From the NCBI GenBank assembly GCA_016776725.1, contig JADHSV010000006.1:18528-82527 (forward strand): DNA of 64,000 bases, written 5' to 3'. Each line of letters opens with the position of its first letter. The stretch's first letter is position 1. Below, one piece after another: positions 63,753-64,000 of the stretch. Source of the stretch: Rhodospirillales bacterium (GTDB taxonomy: Bacteria; Pseudomonadota; Alphaproteobacteria; Rhodospirillales; Shumkoniaceae). The notes beneath the pieces are model-generated. The model ran no database searches. It saw only the letters and a list, made by a program, of their open reading frames with translations, and was not told the origin of the DNA. A program made the translations under genes and the position numbers.

Positions 63753-64000
63753 AAACCATCGGACTGCTGGGCGGAATGAGCTGGGAATCGACCGCCGAAT
63801 ACTACCGTATCATCAACGAAACCGTGCGCAGCCGTTTGGGTGGCGTCAACTCGGCCCGTATTATTATGTATTCGGTGGAGTTCGACGAGATTGGCAGGTT
63901 GCAGCATGCGGGCCGGTGGGATGATCTGGCCGAACTTTTATCCAACGCAGCGCAGGGGATTGAAGGGGCGGGCGCGGATTTTCTGCTGATCTGCACCAAC
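63749..64000 (+). CDS. Aspartate/glutamate racemase family protein (3' partial)
   Basis: 84 residues are visible before the window ends. The N-terminus KTIGLLGGMSWESTAEYYRI is the classical Asp/Glu racemase start, and the first catalytic Cys lies in the final FLLICTN. The gene starts inside the lysE-type stop (ATGA overlap), so it is co-transcribed with the exporter. A role in D-amino-acid or amino-acid pool metabolism fits this neighbourhood, but the substrate cannot be set from the fragment. Confidence 0.88.
   Translation, partial: MKTIGLLGGMSWESTAEYYRIINETVRSRLGGVNSARIIMYSVEFDEIGRLQHAGRWDDLAELLSNAAQGIEGAGADFLLICTN

Overview
The window is a GC-rich chromosomal segment of an alphaproteobacterium, most likely a Rhodospirillales relative. 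This is inferred from gene order and family content, not from a database search. Supporting features are the bamD-recN-ligA run, a stand-alone F0 ATP synthase operon with both b and b' subunits, the mutY/dciA/dsbA/smc arrangement, glyQ-glyS-ppdK, DUF2336, a TAXI-type TRAP operon and a YgfZ-type protein. There is no integrase, transposase, rRNA or CRISPR array; the window is mainly core chromosome with a few accessory patches.

Layout. 1-4.6 kb (+): bamD (cut by the left edge), recN and ligA. 4.6-7.2 kb (-): atpI-atpB-atpE-atpF'-atpF, meeting ligA tail to tail on a shared CTAG. 7.3-12 kb (-): dciA, a DsbA-like thioredoxin and smc, with mutY divergent from dciA. 13-18 kb: apt (-), then a TAXI solute-binding protein, a fused TRAP permease and a universal stress protein (+). 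17.9-21 kb: cytochrome c, a DUF2336 protein, an orphan DctP-type binding protein and tRNA-Pro(CGG). 21-30 kb: ispB, a TrmN6-like methyltransferase, an S49 peptidase, a small zinc-ribbon protein, glyQ, glyS and ppdK, ending in a strong terminator. 30-34.8 kb: an orphan ACR3 transporter, a lower-GC patch with a pentapeptide-repeat membrane protein and a RelE/HigB-type toxin-antitoxin pair, then a methyltransferase and ygfZ.

34.9-42.3 kb (+) is a compact run of eight genes: four glycosyltransferases, an AsnB-type amidotransferase, an ArsR-like winged-helix protein with an acidic recognition helix, a minimal ParB/sulfiredoxin-fold protein and an M20 peptidase. It looks like a surface-glycan operon with unusual small accessory proteins. 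42.4-48.5 kb: a large SAM-cyclase-ATPase-TPR protein, an aldo/keto reductase, msrB and a dihydroorotase-like protein with one altered metal motif. 48.5-50.7 kb (-): a Tat-exported multicopper oxidase translationally coupled to a ZIP transporter that carries its own periplasmic domain. Upstream lies a 637-bp intergenic region holding three tandem-repeat arrays.

51.4-64 kb: YihY/BrkB, a glycine-zipper lipoprotein, pdxH, a cation diffusion facilitator, a nitrilase-family amidase, a DUF2892 protein divergent from an RND efflux pair (with a palindromic operator between them), a polar amino-acid ABC importer lacking its ATPase, a LysE exporter and the start of an amino-acid racemase.

The most unusual loci are the 34.9-42.3 kb operon, the oxidase-ZIP pair with its neighbouring minisatellites, and the promoter-embedded operators at 33.2 and 55.95 kb. 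Starts were chosen by Shine-Dalgarno spacing, signal peptides and family length. All functional calls rest on motif reading.
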